A stretch of DNA of 64,000 nucleotides, taken from positions 453,278 to 517,277 of the forward strand of contig JAQXTL010000004.1 in assembly GCA_029219465.1 (NCBI GenBank), read 5' to 3'. Source of the DNA: Methanobacteriaceae archaeon (GTDB lineage: Archaea; Methanobacteriota; Methanobacteria; Methanobacteriales; Methanobacteriaceae). Shown here one piece after another: positions 20,602 to 30,300 of this stretch. Within the stretch, counting starts at the first letter, position 1. Each line of letters opens with the position of its first letter. The notes beneath the pieces are model-generated. The model saw only the letters and a list, made by a program, of their open reading frames with translations, was not told the DNA's origin and searched no databases. Position numbers and translations under genes: made by a program.

Positions 20602-21897
20602 ATGGAATTTAATAGACCAAGAGGTACAAGAGATTTCTTATTTGAAGAAATGAGAGAAAGAAACCAAGCAGAAAGTACCTTAAGAAGAGTATTTGAAAGT
20701 TACGGTTATCAGGAGATTCAAACCCCTTTATTTGAAGAATTAAAATTATTTACAACAAAATCCGGAGACGAAATTGTAAACCAGTTATACAATTTTAAAG
20801 ACAAATCTGACAGAGAATTGACTTTAAGACCGGAAATTACCGCACCTGTTGCAAGATTATACTTAAACGAACTTGAAAAAACAGCTACAAAACCAATTAA
20901 GTTATTCTATTACGGAAGCTGTTTTAGATACGAAAGACCTCAAAAAGGAAGGTTCAGACAATTCTGGCAATTCGGTTGTGAATTAATCGGTGCTAAAACA
21001 CCTCAAGGTGAAGCAGAAGTTATTGCACTTTGTACTGATGCAATCAATTCCCTTGGAATTACAACAGCTGATGTTAACATTAACCACTTAGGAATCATCA
21101 GAGGATTATTCAAACACTTTGACATTTCTGTTGAAACCCAAAGTGAAATAATGGTTATTATCGACAAAGGAGATAAAGACTTACTTATTGAATCCTTAAG
21201 CGGAGATGAACCTGTAATCGATAATGATGAATTAAATCAAATTTTATTAAAATTAATTGATCTTGTTGGAGACAAATCCATCATCAGTGAAGTTGAAGAT
21301 TTAATTGCACCATACGAAGAACCAAAACAAGCTTTAGAAGAACTTAAAGAATTAATTGAGCTTTTAGAATCCTTCCAAGTTGAAAACTATACCTTGAACT
21401 TAGGAGTTGCAAGAGGACTTGATTACTACACAGGTGTTGTATTTGAAATATATGTTCCAGAACTTGGAGCTCAAAAACAAATCTGTGGTGGAGGATCATA
21501 CAGCCTTGTAAAACTCTTCGGAGGTCAGGAAGTAGAATCCACCGGTTTTGCACTTGGTTTTGACAGATTAATGAATGCTATTGAAGAGCTTACCGATAAA
21601 GAAGAGTTACCTTCACACTTAGATGTTTATGTAGCACCAATCTCCAAAGACGTCAGACCAAAAGCATTTGAAATTACCCAAATGTTAAGGAAAAATGGTT
21701 TTAAAACAGACGTTGACTTAAACGGCAAAAAATTCAAGAAATTAATGAACTATGCTGACAAGATTAAAGTTGAAAAACTCGTAATCATTGGAGCTAATGA
21801 CCTTGCAGAAGGTAAAGTCACTGTTAAAAATATGATTAGCGGTGAGCAAAACTTAGTTGATATTGATAAGCTTGTAGATTATCTTAAAGAGGAATAA
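20602..21897 (+). CDS. hisS: Histidyl-tRNA synthetase
   Basis: Class II synthetase for tRNA-His. Seen: [15 protein letters not shown] (motif 1 region), [14 protein letters not shown], motif 2 [23 protein letters not shown], the HisA-type signature [15 protein letters not shown], motif 3 [15 protein letters not shown], and a C-terminal anticodon-binding domain from about residue 330. At 431 aa it is full length, not a HisZ paralogue. A GGAGAG ribosome binding site precedes the ATG. hisI starts 2 nt after the stop. Confidence 0.96.
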   Translation: MEFNRPRGTRDFLFEEMRERNQAESTLRRVFESYGYQEIQTPLFEELKLFTTKSGDEIVNQLYNFKDKSDRELTLRPEITAPVARLYLNELEKTATKPIKLFYYGSCFRYERPQKGRFRQFWQFGCELIGAKTPQGEAEVIALCTDAINSLGITTADVNINHLGIIRGLFKHFDISVETQSEIMVIIDKGDKDLLIESLSGDEPVIDNDELNQILLKLIDLVGDKSIISEVEDLIAPYEEPKQALEELKELIELLESFQVENYTLNLGVARGLDYYTGVVFEIYVPELGAQKQICGGGSYSLVKLFGGQEVESTGFALGFDRLMNAIEELTDKEELPSHLDVYVAPISKDVRPKAFEITQMLRKNGFKTDVDLNGKKFKKLMNYADKIKVEKLVIIGANDLAEGKVTVKNMISGEQNLVDIDKLVDYLKEE

Positions 21898-21899
21898 AA

Positions 21900-22307
21900 A
21901 TGAAAATCAACTTCAGACATGAAATTAATGGAGTTAAAGTAATTACTGCTATTGCACAGGATGCAAAAACAAATCAGATTTTAATGCTTGCAAACATGAA
22001 CAAAGAAGCATTAATCAAAACCATTAAAACAAAAAAAGCACATTATTGGAGCACCTCCAGAAACCAGTTATGGCTTAAAGGAGAAAGCTCAGGGCATTTC
22101 CAGGAAGTTGAAGAAATCCTTATTGACTGTGATATGGACGCTGTTATTTTAAAAATCAACCAAACTGGTGCAGCTTGTCATGAAGGATATATTTCATGCT
22201 TCTACAGGAAAATAAACACAGAAAATGAAGTTGATATTGAAGATTTAAAAGATGAAGATTTAGAAGTCATTTTAGAAAGACTTGTAAACCCGGAAGACGT
22301 GTATTAA
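21900..22307 (+). CDS. hisI: Phosphoribosyl-AMP cyclohydrolase
   Basis: 135-aa monofunctional HisI, third step of histidine synthesis. Seen: [30 protein letters not shown] (substrate binding), the metal-binding acidic DCDMDAV, and zinc Cys in [14 protein letters not shown]. The fused HisE pyrophosphohydrolase domain of many bacteria is absent. It is tightly linked between hisS and the PIN-KH ATPase gene. The co-operon of hisS and hisI links histidine charging and synthesis; another his gene (hisB) is far away at 41.6 kb. Confidence 0.94.
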   Translation: MKINFRHEINGVKVITAIAQDAKTNQILMLANMNKEALIKTIKTKKAHYWSTSRNQLWLKGESSGHFQEVEEILIDCDMDAVILKINQTGAACHEGYISCFYRKINTENEVDIEDLKDEDLEVILERLVNPEDVY

Positions 22308-22308
22308 A

Positions 22309-24153
22309 ATGAATTGTATAATACCAGACACAAGTGCTGTTATTATCGGTGCAATAAGCGAAATAATTGAAACAGAGGATATTGACTATCCGGAAATTAT
22401 TGTACCTGAAGCAGTTGTTTGTGAACTTGAACACCAGGCCAATGCTAATAGATCAGAAGGAATAAGAGGCCTAAAGGAATTACAAAAATTACAACAACTC
22501 CAGTACGAAGGAGAATTGTCTATTAGCTTTAAGGGAAGAAGACCAACAAATTATGACATCAAATACGCTAAAAGCGGTGAAATTGACAGCATAATTAGAG
22601 ATTTAGCAAGAAGTGAAATGGGAACCTTACTTACAAATGATAAAGTACAGGCTGAAACTGCAAAAGCACAGGGGATTCCCGTTTACTTTTTTAAACAACA
22701 ATATAAGGAAAAACCACTTTCAATTGAAAAATTCTTTGATGAAGACACAATGTCCATTCATTTAAAAGAAAATATTGTTCCAATGGCTAAAAAAGGAACA
22801 CCAGGACATGTAAACTTCGAAGTATTAAGTGAAAAACGCTATTCATACAAAGAGCTTAAGAAAATTGTTGATGAAATCCTTGATAAAGCAAAAAGTGATC
22901 CTAAAACCTATCTTGAAAGTGAAAAAGAAGGTTCATTTGTTGTTCAGTCAAGAGAATACAGAATTTCAATTGCTTACCCTCCATTTTCTGAAGCTTTGGA
23001 AATTACAATCGTAAGACCTGTTGCAAACATCAGCCTTGATGAATATAACTTATCTGAAAAGCTATTAAACAGAATTCAAACAAGCGCTGAAGGAATTTTA
23101 ATCTCCGGATCTCCTGGTGCAGGTAAATCAACATTTGTACAGGCTATTGCAAATTATTACTCTTCAAAATTAAATAAGATTGTAAAAACAATGGAATCTC
23201 CAAGAGATTTACAACTTCCAGATGAAATTACTCAATATGCACCACTAGAAGGAAATATGGAAAACACAGCAGACGTGCTATTGCTTGTAAGACCAGATTA
23301 TACAATTTACGATGAGCTTAGAAAAAACAGTGACTTTAATATCTTTGCTGATATGAGATTAGCAGGTGTTGGAATGATTGGTGTTGTACATGCAACACGT
23401 CCAATTGATGCAATTCAGAGAATTTCATCCAGAGTAGAGCTTGGTGTAATCCCATCAATCGTTGATACAAGTATCTACATTGAAAATGGTAAAGTTACAA
23501 GTGTTTATGAAACAAAAATGACTGTTAAAGTTCCAACAGGAATGAAAGAAGCAGATCTTGCAAGACCAGTAATTGAAGTAAGAGACTTTGAAACTGGCGA
23601 GCTTAAAAACGAAATCTACACCTATGGTGAGCAAACCATCGTAATGGACATGGATTTAGTAAACGGTACTGCTGAAGGAGAAAGAAGAAAAACTTCTGTT
23701 GAAAAGATTGCAGAAAAAGAAATCTTAAGAAAAGTAAGAAAATTACTTCCAAAGAAAGCTAAAGTTGATGTGGAAGTTACTTCTCCTGAAAGAGCAAACA
23801 TTTACATTCCTGAAGAATTTATTCCAAAAATTATCGGTAAAAACGGTAAAAGAATCGCTGAGATTGAAGAAAACATTGGAATAAGTCTTGGTGTTGAAGT
23901 AATTGAAACAAAACCAGTTAGCAAAGCACCAATTGAAGTGGACATTATCCATACCAATAAACAGTTGATTTTGGACTTGGGCCGTGAAAAAGGAAGAAAA
24001 AACTTTGATGTTTACATAGCTGGAGAATACTTACTTACCGCTACAACTTCCAAAAAAGGAGAAATAAAAATTAAAAAAGGAATAGAATTATCTGATTTCA
24101 TTATTGAAGCTATTGAAATGGGATTAGAAATTAGCGCTATTCAAAAAATGTGA
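22309..24153 (+). CDS. PIN-domain / VirB11-like ATPase / KH-domain protein
   Basis: 614 aa with three modules. An N-terminal PIN nuclease-like domain (about 1-130) carries PDTSAVI, the conserved Glu in EAVVCELE, and LLTNDK. A central secretion-type P-loop ATPase (about 230-400) carries GSPGAGKSTF near 267 and ADMRLAGVGMIGVVHATRP. A C-terminal KH RNA-binding domain (about 490-560) carries the IIGKNGKRI loop. This PINc-ATPase-KH architecture is typical of Euryarchaeota. The probable role is in RNA metabolism; the substrate is unknown. It starts 1 nt after hisI and is followed by the TIM-barrel gene after 4 nt. Confidence 0.88.
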   Translation: MNCIIPDTSAVIIGAISEIIETEDIDYPEIIVPEAVVCELEHQANANRSEGIRGLKELQKLQQLQYEGELSISFKGRRPTNYDIKYAKSGEIDSIIRDLARSEMGTLLTNDKVQAETAKAQGIPVYFFKQQYKEKPLSIEKFFDEDTMSIHLKENIVPMAKKGTPGHVNFEVLSEKRYSYKELKKIVDEILDKAKSDPKTYLESEKEGSFVVQSREYRISIAYPPFSEALEITIVRPVANISLDEYNLSEKLLNRIQTSAEGILISGSPGAGKSTFVQAIANYYSSKLNKIVKTMESPRDLQLPDEITQYAPLEGNMENTADVLLLVRPDYTIYDELRKNSDFNIFADMRLAGVGMIGVVHATRPIDAIQRISSRVELGVIPSIVDTSIYIENGKVTSVYETKMTVKVPTGMKEADLARPVIEVRDFETGELKNEIYTYGEQTIVMDMDLVNGTAEGERRKTSVEKIAEKEILRKVRKLLPKKAKVDVEVTSPERANIYIPEEFIPKIIGKNGKRIAEIEENIGISLGVEVIETKPVSKAPIEVDIIHTNKQLILDLGREKGRKNFDVYIAGEYLLTATTSKKGEIKIKKGIELSDFIIEAIEMGLEISAIQKM

Positions 24154-24157
24154 TATT

Positions 24158-24907
24158 ATGAAAATCGGAGCATCAACCCTTGCAGGAATTGAAAATGATT
24201 TAGAAGAAACTTTAGAATTTATTGAAAACTTAGGATTGGATTATGCAGAACTTGTACATCAGTTTCCATGTGAAAACATAGATGCTGAAGTATTGGAAAA
24301 CTACAATTTAAAATATTCCATCCACGCACCATTTATTGATGTTAATATCGCAAGTGTGCAGGATAAAAGTAGAATAAATTCAGTAGACCAAATTAAATCA
24401 TCAATAGATTTAGCAAATAAAATTGATGCTGAGTGTGTTGTAGTCCATCCTGGACTAACTTCCTTTTTACCAAACAAATACTTTAAAAATGAAGTAACCA
24501 ATTTTGCAAATGAATCTATGATAGAACTTGGAAGATATGCCGAGGACTTAGGAGTGCTTGCAACTTTTGAAAACATGCCTTCATTTAATACAATGATTTA
24601 TGACAATATGGAAGAATTAAATGAATTTTTAGTTTCAAATGATTTGTTTATGACACTTGATATCGGTCATGCTATGCATTCTGGATATGGCGCAGATGAA
24701 ATGTATTTTGATTGCATTAAACACGTACATATCCACGATAATTTTGGTGATGATGATGCACACCTTACTTTAGGTGAAGGCACTATTGATTTAAACACTA
24801 TAGTCAATACTTTAGAGAAGAATAATTATGATGGCATCTACATCATTGAAGTAAATAACTATGATTCTATCAAAAAAAGTTATGAATATATGAAAAAGAA
24901 CTTCTAG
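24158..24907 (+). CDS. Sugar phosphate isomerase/epimerase-like TIM-barrel protein
   Basis: 249-aa xylose isomerase-like/AP endonuclease 2-superfamily barrel. Metal-ligand segments are seen in order: YSIHAPFID, VVVHPGL, TFENMPSF, LTLDIGHAMHSG, HVHIHDNFGDDDAHLTLGEG and a final YIIEVNN. It lacks the extra features of true endonuclease IV, so an isomerase or epimerase role is more likely; the substrate is unknown. It is the last gene of the hisS-hisI-PIN operon. Its stop overlaps the hef 3' end by 4 nt (convergent). Confidence 0.85.
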   Translation: MKIGASTLAGIENDLEETLEFIENLGLDYAELVHQFPCENIDAEVLENYNLKYSIHAPFIDVNIASVQDKSRINSVDQIKSSIDLANKIDAECVVVHPGLTSFLPNKYFKNEVTNFANESMIELGRYAEDLGVLATFENMPSFNTMIYDNMEELNEFLVSNDLFMTLDIGHAMHSGYGADEMYFDCIKHVHIHDNFGDDDAHLTLGEGTIDLNTIVNTLEKNNYDGIYIIEVNNYDSIKKSYEYMKKNF

Positions 24908-27225
24908 AGAAGTCTTTTTTCCTTAATTTCTTTTTCAAAATAAAGATATTTAGAATCAATTACCTTTCTAATATCTTCAGCTATTTTTTTACCAATACCT
25001 TCTACTTCCTGAAGCTCACTTTCACTTGCATTAATAATTTTTCCAACACTTCCAAAGTGAGATAATAAGTTTTTAGCATTAACAGGACCAATATTAGGCA
25101 GAGATTCTACAATAAACAACTGCTGCTCCAACATACTCACTGGTTTTTTATCTGTTCTAATTTGAATTGGAGCTCTTTCATCGTTTTGTTCACGAACAGC
25201 TATTCTTTTAATCATAGCTGCAGTATCCTGAGCATTTCTTGTTGGAATAATACTAATACCAAAATCAATTGCAATAGAAGCCAATGATCCACGAATAGCA
25301 TTTGGATTAACCATACCACCATACAAGTCATCCCCTTCAAGAATAAGTAGTGGACGTTTAAATTCCTCAGATAACTCACGAGCCTGCTTGAATAACCTTT
25401 TATCAATTATTGAATCAACAAAATCTTTTGTTGTTTTTCTCTCAATAGCTACTTCATCACTAACCTGATAGTCTGCAACAGCCATAGAATGAACTTTAAC
25501 ATCCATTTCCATTTCAGTTAAGTGTCTGATAACTTTGGAATTACCCTCACGAGAGTCAGCATAAACAATAGGGAAGTTATTTTCTTTTTTAGGTCTTTCA
25601 ATTACCTTGACATGTTTTTCATTTTCCATTCTCTCAACTGCAGAGGCATTTAACTCTTTTAAAACGTCAGCATCAATTAACTGATTTTTCATACGACTTT
25701 CTTTATTGATACTTGACCAGTAGTATCCTTCATCTCTTGTTCCTTTAGTAATCAATACTTTAACATGCCCTGTTCTTTTACGACCGGTTCTTCCACGTCT
25801 CTGAATCATACGAACCTCAGAAGGAACTGGTTCATATAATACAACCAAATCAACAGCAGGAATATCAATACCTTCCTCAGCTACACTTGTAGAGATTAAA
25901 ACATCATATTCTCCTTTTTTGAATGATTTGATAATAGCTTTTTGTTCTTTTTGAGTTAAACCTTTCTCACCGTCTTTAGCAGCCTGTCCGAAAAATTTAA
26001 CTGATTTGATTCCTTCTTTTTCAAGTTTTTGATGAATCATCTCAAGAGTATCACGATATTGTGTAAATACCATGATTTTAGAAGAGTTTTTATCTTCCTT
26101 ATCTTCAAAACGATTAGTAGTTAATTTAACCTGACCATCACGCTGACCTAACTCTTTTTTAATGATATTAGTAATTTCACGTAATTTTGGATGTTCCAAA
26201 CCATTTTTCTCAGCAATTCTTGCTAATTTAACTGCTCTTCCAAAATTATCATCCCACATTAATGATTTAGCAGCTTTGGTTTGCTTTTTTCTCAATCTTG
26301 CAACATACTTATTGAATGTTACAACACCCTGGGTTTCAATTAATTCCTGAGCATGCTGAACATTAATAACAGCACTTAAAATTGAAATAGCCTGGAATAA
26401 TTCCTTGTCAGGGTTTGTAGATCTTGCAATTTCACCCTGAATTCTTCCTCTTGCTTTTAGAATATCCAGTTTACCAACAGAAACTGTTTTAATAACACCC
26501 ATATTCTTTAAAGCTTTAAGTCTCATTTTCAAAGCTTTATCTACAAATAATTTGATTTTTTCAAGCTCACGGCTCATTTCGATTTTAACCCAGTCAATTT
26601 CCACAGGATTAAAATACGGCCTTACATCAGCATCATCTTCGCTTTTAACAACAATATTTTGTATGTATAAATTCTCACAGACTTCCTTAATCTTGAATTT
26701 ATCAGACCCTGGAGAAGCTGTAAGTGCTAAAATAAGATTGAATTTGGATTCCTGAACATAACGGGAAGCTAAATATACATAAGAATAAGATCCAACACCA
26801 TGGTGACATTCATCAAATACCACTAATGAGACACTGCTTAAATCATAACGTCCATTAAGCAAGTCTGATTCAACAGTTTGAGGTGTTGCACAAATTATTC
26901 TTGACTCTTCCCATCTTTTTACTCTTTCTTCAGGTTTAATAGCTCCAGTTATTGAGGTACATGGCAAATTAATAAATTCCTTAAAACTGGATTCATGTTG
27001 TATAGCTAATGGTTTTGAAGGTGCTAAAACCAATATTTTTGAATTTTTAACCTTTTGCAATCTGTCAGCAGCCACTAAAATAGCTACAATTGTTTTACCT
27101 AATGCAGTTGGTGCAACAACCATAGTATTTCCTTTTTTTAAAACATCAGCTGCAAGAACCTGTTGATATAACCTTGATTCGATTGCATTTTCCTTTAATA
27201 AAGGATGAGAAATATAACTAGCCAT
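24904..27225 (-). CDS. hef: Hef-type helicase/XPF-family structure-specific nuclease
   Basis: About 773 aa. Archaeal fork-processing enzyme related to FANCM and XPF. The N-terminal SF2 helicase has APTALGKT, VFDECHHG, ALTASPG, TSVAEEGIDIPA and QRRGRTGRKR. The C-terminal ERCC4 nuclease has the active-site ERKTTKDF and DSREG, followed by tandem helix-hairpin-helix motifs (LPNIGPVNAKNLL, VEGIGKKIAEDI). Both halves keep their catalytic motifs, so a full-length active Hef is expected. The first ATG (27234) abuts the AGGTAA ribosome binding site; the ATG at 27225 is better spaced. Confidence 0.94.
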   Translation of the reverse strand: MASYISHPLLKENAIESRLYQQVLAADVLKKGNTMVVAPTALGKTIVAILVAADRLQKVKNSKILVLAPSKPLAIQHESSFKEFINLPCTSITGAIKPEERVKRWEESRIICATPQTVESDLLNGRYDLSSVSLVVFDECHHGVGSYSYVYLASRYVQESKFNLILALTASPGSDKFKIKEVCENLYIQNIVVKSEDDADVRPYFNPVEIDWVKIEMSRELEKIKLFVDKALKMRLKALKNMGVIKTVSVGKLDILKARGRIQGEIARSTNPDKELFQAISILSAVINVQHAQELIETQGVVTFNKYVARLRKKQTKAAKSLMWDDNFGRAVKLARIAEKNGLEHPKLREITNIIKKELGQRDGQVKLTTNRFEDKEDKNSSKIMVFTQYRDTLEMIHQKLEKEGIKSVKFFGQAAKDGEKGLTQKEQKAIIKSFKKGEYDVLISTSVAEEGIDIPAVDLVVLYEPVPSEVRMIQRRGRTGRKRTGHVKVLITKGTRDEGYYWSSINKESRMKNQLIDADVLKELNASAVERMENEKHVKVIERPKKENNFPIVYADSREGNSKVIRHLTEMEMDVKVHSMAVADYQVSDEVAIERKTTKDFVDSIIDKRLFKQARELSEEFKRPLLILEGDDLYGGMVNPNAIRGSLASIAIDFGISIIPTRNAQDTAAMIKRIAVREQNDERAPIQIRTDKKPVSMLEQQLFIVESLPNIGPVNAKNLLSHFGSVGKIINASESELQEVEGIGKKIAEDIRKVIDSKYLYFEKEIKEKRLL

Positions 27226-27326
27226 AATAACCATTACCTAAACCCTAATCATTACCATATTACTTTTTAATATTTATAAAATGTTTAGAAAGAGCATTTG
27301 AAAAGTAATTCATAAAAAAAATAAAA

Positions 27327-28835
27327 TTATAATTCAAAAATAACATTTTTGAATTTAGTTGCAGCTTCACCAATTGCGACTACTACATCACAATCAAGGT
27401 TTAAAGCTTTTTTAATACCGTCTTTAACTTCTTCTTCAGAAGCCCCTAAAGTTCCAGTTTTTTCAAAATCGCTAATATGGTTTAAGAATATTCTGTCATT
27501 TAATTCAGAGTTTTCTTTAAGCTGTTCAAATGCAGCAATTTGTGATGAAACAGATGCTGGCACGATGAATTTTGAATATTTTAAAACACTGTTGAAAATG
27601 CCTGTATCTCCAACTTTTCCAGATTCTGATGAAACAGTAATTACAGTTGTAAAATCACCATATAACTTTTTAAATTCTTTTAAAACTGTTTCAACTCCTG
27701 CGGGATTGTGAGCATAGTCAACAAATATTGTTTTACCATCAACAGTTGCAACTTCTTCCATTCTTCCGCTTACACCTGAAAAACTTGCAATTGAAGGTAA
27801 AATTTTATCATATGGTAAATTAAGGAATTTATGAGCTGCAATAATGACTCCAGTAATATTATATACATTGTGAAGTCCATCAACGTTCATTTTGACTGTT
27901 AATTTTTCACTTGGTGTGTGTAAATCAAAGGTTCTGTTTTTAAGATCAATGTTTGTTGCAATATAGTCGACCTGTGGAGTTGTTAGGCCACATTTACAAA
28001 AGTAGTATCCACAGCCTGAAATTATTTCTTTAACAGCTATTTCATTGCCACATACACATTCTTTCATTCCAACAGACTCGGGAAGTTCGTCAACACCAAA
28101 TGTGATTACTTCACCTTTAAAGTCCATATCTCTTATAAGACCCATAATTGTAGGATCTTGTCCGTTTACAATTAACTGGCCAAAATCTAACTCAGAGATA
28201 AATTCTCCTTTAACATTAGCATAATCCTTGAAACTTCCAAGGTCATTTAAGTGATCTGGAGTAATATTTGTAATTAAACCGCCAGACATTCCAGTATCTC
28301 TAACTATTCTTCCAATAGTTCCTGGAATACCAAATGTTCCAACTTCAAGTATTCCAACATCCCCATCTAATCTTGATTGAAGAATTGGAATAAACTCTGC
28401 ATTACCCTGCATTCCTTCCAAATCATGTTCACATGGTTTAATTCCATTATCATAAGCTATTTTTTTAAGTAAAGTTGTGGTTGTTGTTTTACCGTTAGTA
28501 CCAGTAATTCCAAAAACCGGTTTTTCGGACTTGAGTTTTTCAATAACGTCATATAATTCAAAAATAGGTTTATCGAATTTTTTAAATATTGCAGCATCTT
28601 TAGGTAGGCTTGCCGGAGGAATTATATAATCTGCTTTTTCAAAAAATTCCTCAGGAGCTTCTCCATAGAATACTTCAATATCATAACCTTCTAGTGCTTT
28701 AGCAAACCGGCAATCCTCTTTAGAGGACAAGTCATTTCCAATTACATTATATCCTCTTTGTTTGAGAATTCTTGCTATTAAATTTCCGTTTGCTCCACAA
28801 ACACCAATAATTCCGAAGGTTTTATTTTTATTCAT
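27327..28835 (-). CDS. Mur-ligase-family protein with a Cys-rich insert (pseudomurein peptide ligase candidate)
   Basis: 502-aa ATP-dependent amide ligase. A Rossmann-like N-terminal domain (FGIIGVCGANGN) precedes the Mur P-loop GITGTNGKTTTT at residues 109-120, the conserved ITPDHLND and the C-terminal DYAHNPAG. A five-Cys cluster, C-x-C-x12-C-x4-C-x-C at residues 260-282, lies in the middle domain and is reminiscent of the zinc ribbon of bacterial MurT. It overlaps the start of the paired gene by 8 nt and forms an operon with it. Methanobacteriales build pseudomurein with Mur-ligase homologues, so a role there is likely; the substrate is unassigned. Confidence 0.85.
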   Translation of the reverse strand: MNKNKTFGIIGVCGANGNLIARILKQRGYNVIGNDLSSKEDCRFAKALEGYDIEVFYGEAPEEFFEKADYIIPPASLPKDAAIFKKFDKPIFELYDVIEKLKSEKPVFGITGTNGKTTTTTLLKKIAYDNGIKPCEHDLEGMQGNAEFIPILQSRLDGDVGILEVGTFGIPGTIGRIVRDTGMSGGLITNITPDHLNDLGSFKDYANVKGEFISELDFGQLIVNGQDPTIMGLIRDMDFKGEVITFGVDELPESVGMKECVCGNEIAVKEIISGCGYYFCKCGLTTPQVDYIATNIDLKNRTFDLHTPSEKLTVKMNVDGLHNVYNITGVIIAAHKFLNLPYDKILPSIASFSGVSGRMEEVATVDGKTIFVDYAHNPAGVETVLKEFKKLYGDFTTVITVSSESGKVGDTGIFNSVLKYSKFIVPASVSSQIAAFEQLKENSELNDRIFLNHISDFEKTGTLGASEEEVKDGIKKALNLDCDVVVAIGEAATKFKNVIFEL

Positions 28836-30213
28836 ACTTTTTACTTCCTATTTCAAGTCCTTTAGTAATTTTATCAACAGTAGTAAGTCTGTCATATGCT
28901 ATAAGTGGTCCCATGTGTAAGATAATATCTCCAGGTTTTGAATATTTGAATGTTAATTCTGCTGCTTTTTCAATTGTCTCAACAGCTACTTTTTCTATGT
29001 TTGGATTTGTTATAGCATCCAAGATTTCATGTGCAGCTTCCATTTCCACACATTGTGTCACTTCATTAAATCCACTAGCTATAACAACTTTAAGGTCATA
29101 TTCACTTACTAATTGACCAACTTCAGCTTTATCCCTTACAGATAATGTGTCAAAGTGATCCAAGAACAATACAACACTTTCATCTTTAAAGTAATCTAAA
29201 GTTATCTTCATTCCATCATATAAGAATGCAGAATCTAAAATAACTTTTCTTCCATTATAATCACCAACATCTTCCATGTGTGCTGGTAATCCTTTAAATT
29301 CTGTTAATGCATCAATAACATCTGATTTGTCAACCCCGTAGGTTAATGCAATAGCAGATGCTCCAACTGAGTTTTCAAAGAAATAACTCATCATATTAAA
29401 TGGTGTTGTAAATTCTTCGTCTTTAGATTTTATAGTTAATGATTTATCTCCCACTACACCTTTAAAGTCAACATCTTCATCAAGTGCATAGAATATTGCA
29501 TCATCACGAACAGTTTCAATGATATCGCGACAGGAATTGTTTGAGATGAAAGTTTCACTCATAGCCTGAAGCACTAATTTACGTTGCTGATATTTTTCAA
29601 GAGAACCGCCAAATTCAGATAAGTGATCTTCTGCAACATTAGTTAAAAGACCAATTTTAATATCTAATTTGTTTAAAAGTCCTATTGTACCATGAGGAAG
29701 TTCAAAAATTGCAATATCACATTCATTTACCTTACCTTTTACAATACCGTCAATAATAGCTTCTGAAACTAAATTGTTTACAAGAGAAGAACAGGACCAG
29801 ACTTTATATCCTGCCTGTTTAAATAAACTGGTTGTAATAAAAGTAGTTGTGGTTTTTCCCATAGTACCAGTAATTCCAATAATATCAACAGGAATCAAAT
29901 CATTTACTATTTTAGAAAATTCTTCATTGGTTAAAATTTTTAAGTCAGACTCGGCAATTTTTTGAGCAATTGGAGCGCTTTTAGGTAAAGTAGGTGGCAT
30001 ATAAACAGCATCAAATCCATCTACAGACGGATTTTTGTTAGCCATATCTAAGGTAACTCCTTCTTTTTCCATTTCAATTAAACTTCTTTGAAACTCGATT
30101 TTAAATTCAGAAATATCTTTTAAATCAGTTACAACAACATCATGTCCCAAATGATTTAATAATCTTGCGACAGGCCTACTTGCATTACCTGCACCAACAA
30201 CTAAATAATTCAT
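28828..30213 (-). CDS. Mur-ligase-family protein (pseudomurein peptide ligase candidate)
   Basis: 461-aa paralogue of the adjacent ligase. N-terminal YLVVGAGNASRPVARLL, P-loop GITGTMGKTTTT at 113-124 (Met where Asn is usual), VAEDHLSEFG, and a C-terminal domain with DSAFLYDG in place of the DxAHNP motif. The Cys cluster of its neighbour is absent. A TATA-like ATATATTATAC about 40 bp upstream and a GAGGAAG ribosome binding site mark it as first gene of the two-gene operon. The deviations from consensus suggest a specialised partner, perhaps forming a complex with the downstream ligase; that is inference. Confidence 0.83.
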   Translation of the reverse strand: MNYLVVGAGNASRPVARLLNHLGHDVVVTDLKDISEFKIEFQRSLIEMEKEGVTLDMANKNPSVDGFDAVYMPPTLPKSAPIAQKIAESDLKILTNEEFSKIVNDLIPVDIIGITGTMGKTTTTFITTSLFKQAGYKVWSCSSLVNNLVSEAIIDGIVKGKVNECDIAIFELPHGTIGLLNKLDIKIGLLTNVAEDHLSEFGGSLEKYQQRKLVLQAMSETFISNNSCRDIIETVRDDAIFYALDEDVDFKGVVGDKSLTIKSKDEEFTTPFNMMSYFFENSVGASAIALTYGVDKSDVIDALTEFKGLPAHMEDVGDYNGRKVILDSAFLYDGMKITLDYFKDESVVLFLDHFDTLSVRDKAEVGQLVSEYDLKVVIASGFNEVTQCVEMEAAHEILDAITNPNIEKVAVETIEKAAELTFKYSKPGDIILHMGPLIAYDRLTTVDKITKGLEIGSKKYE

Positions 30214-30300
30214 AAAATAGTCTTCCTCAATAATTTATTAGTATAATATATGCATCTTATTAAATTTAAGATTTTTTAAAAAAAAAAATTATTAGAAAAT

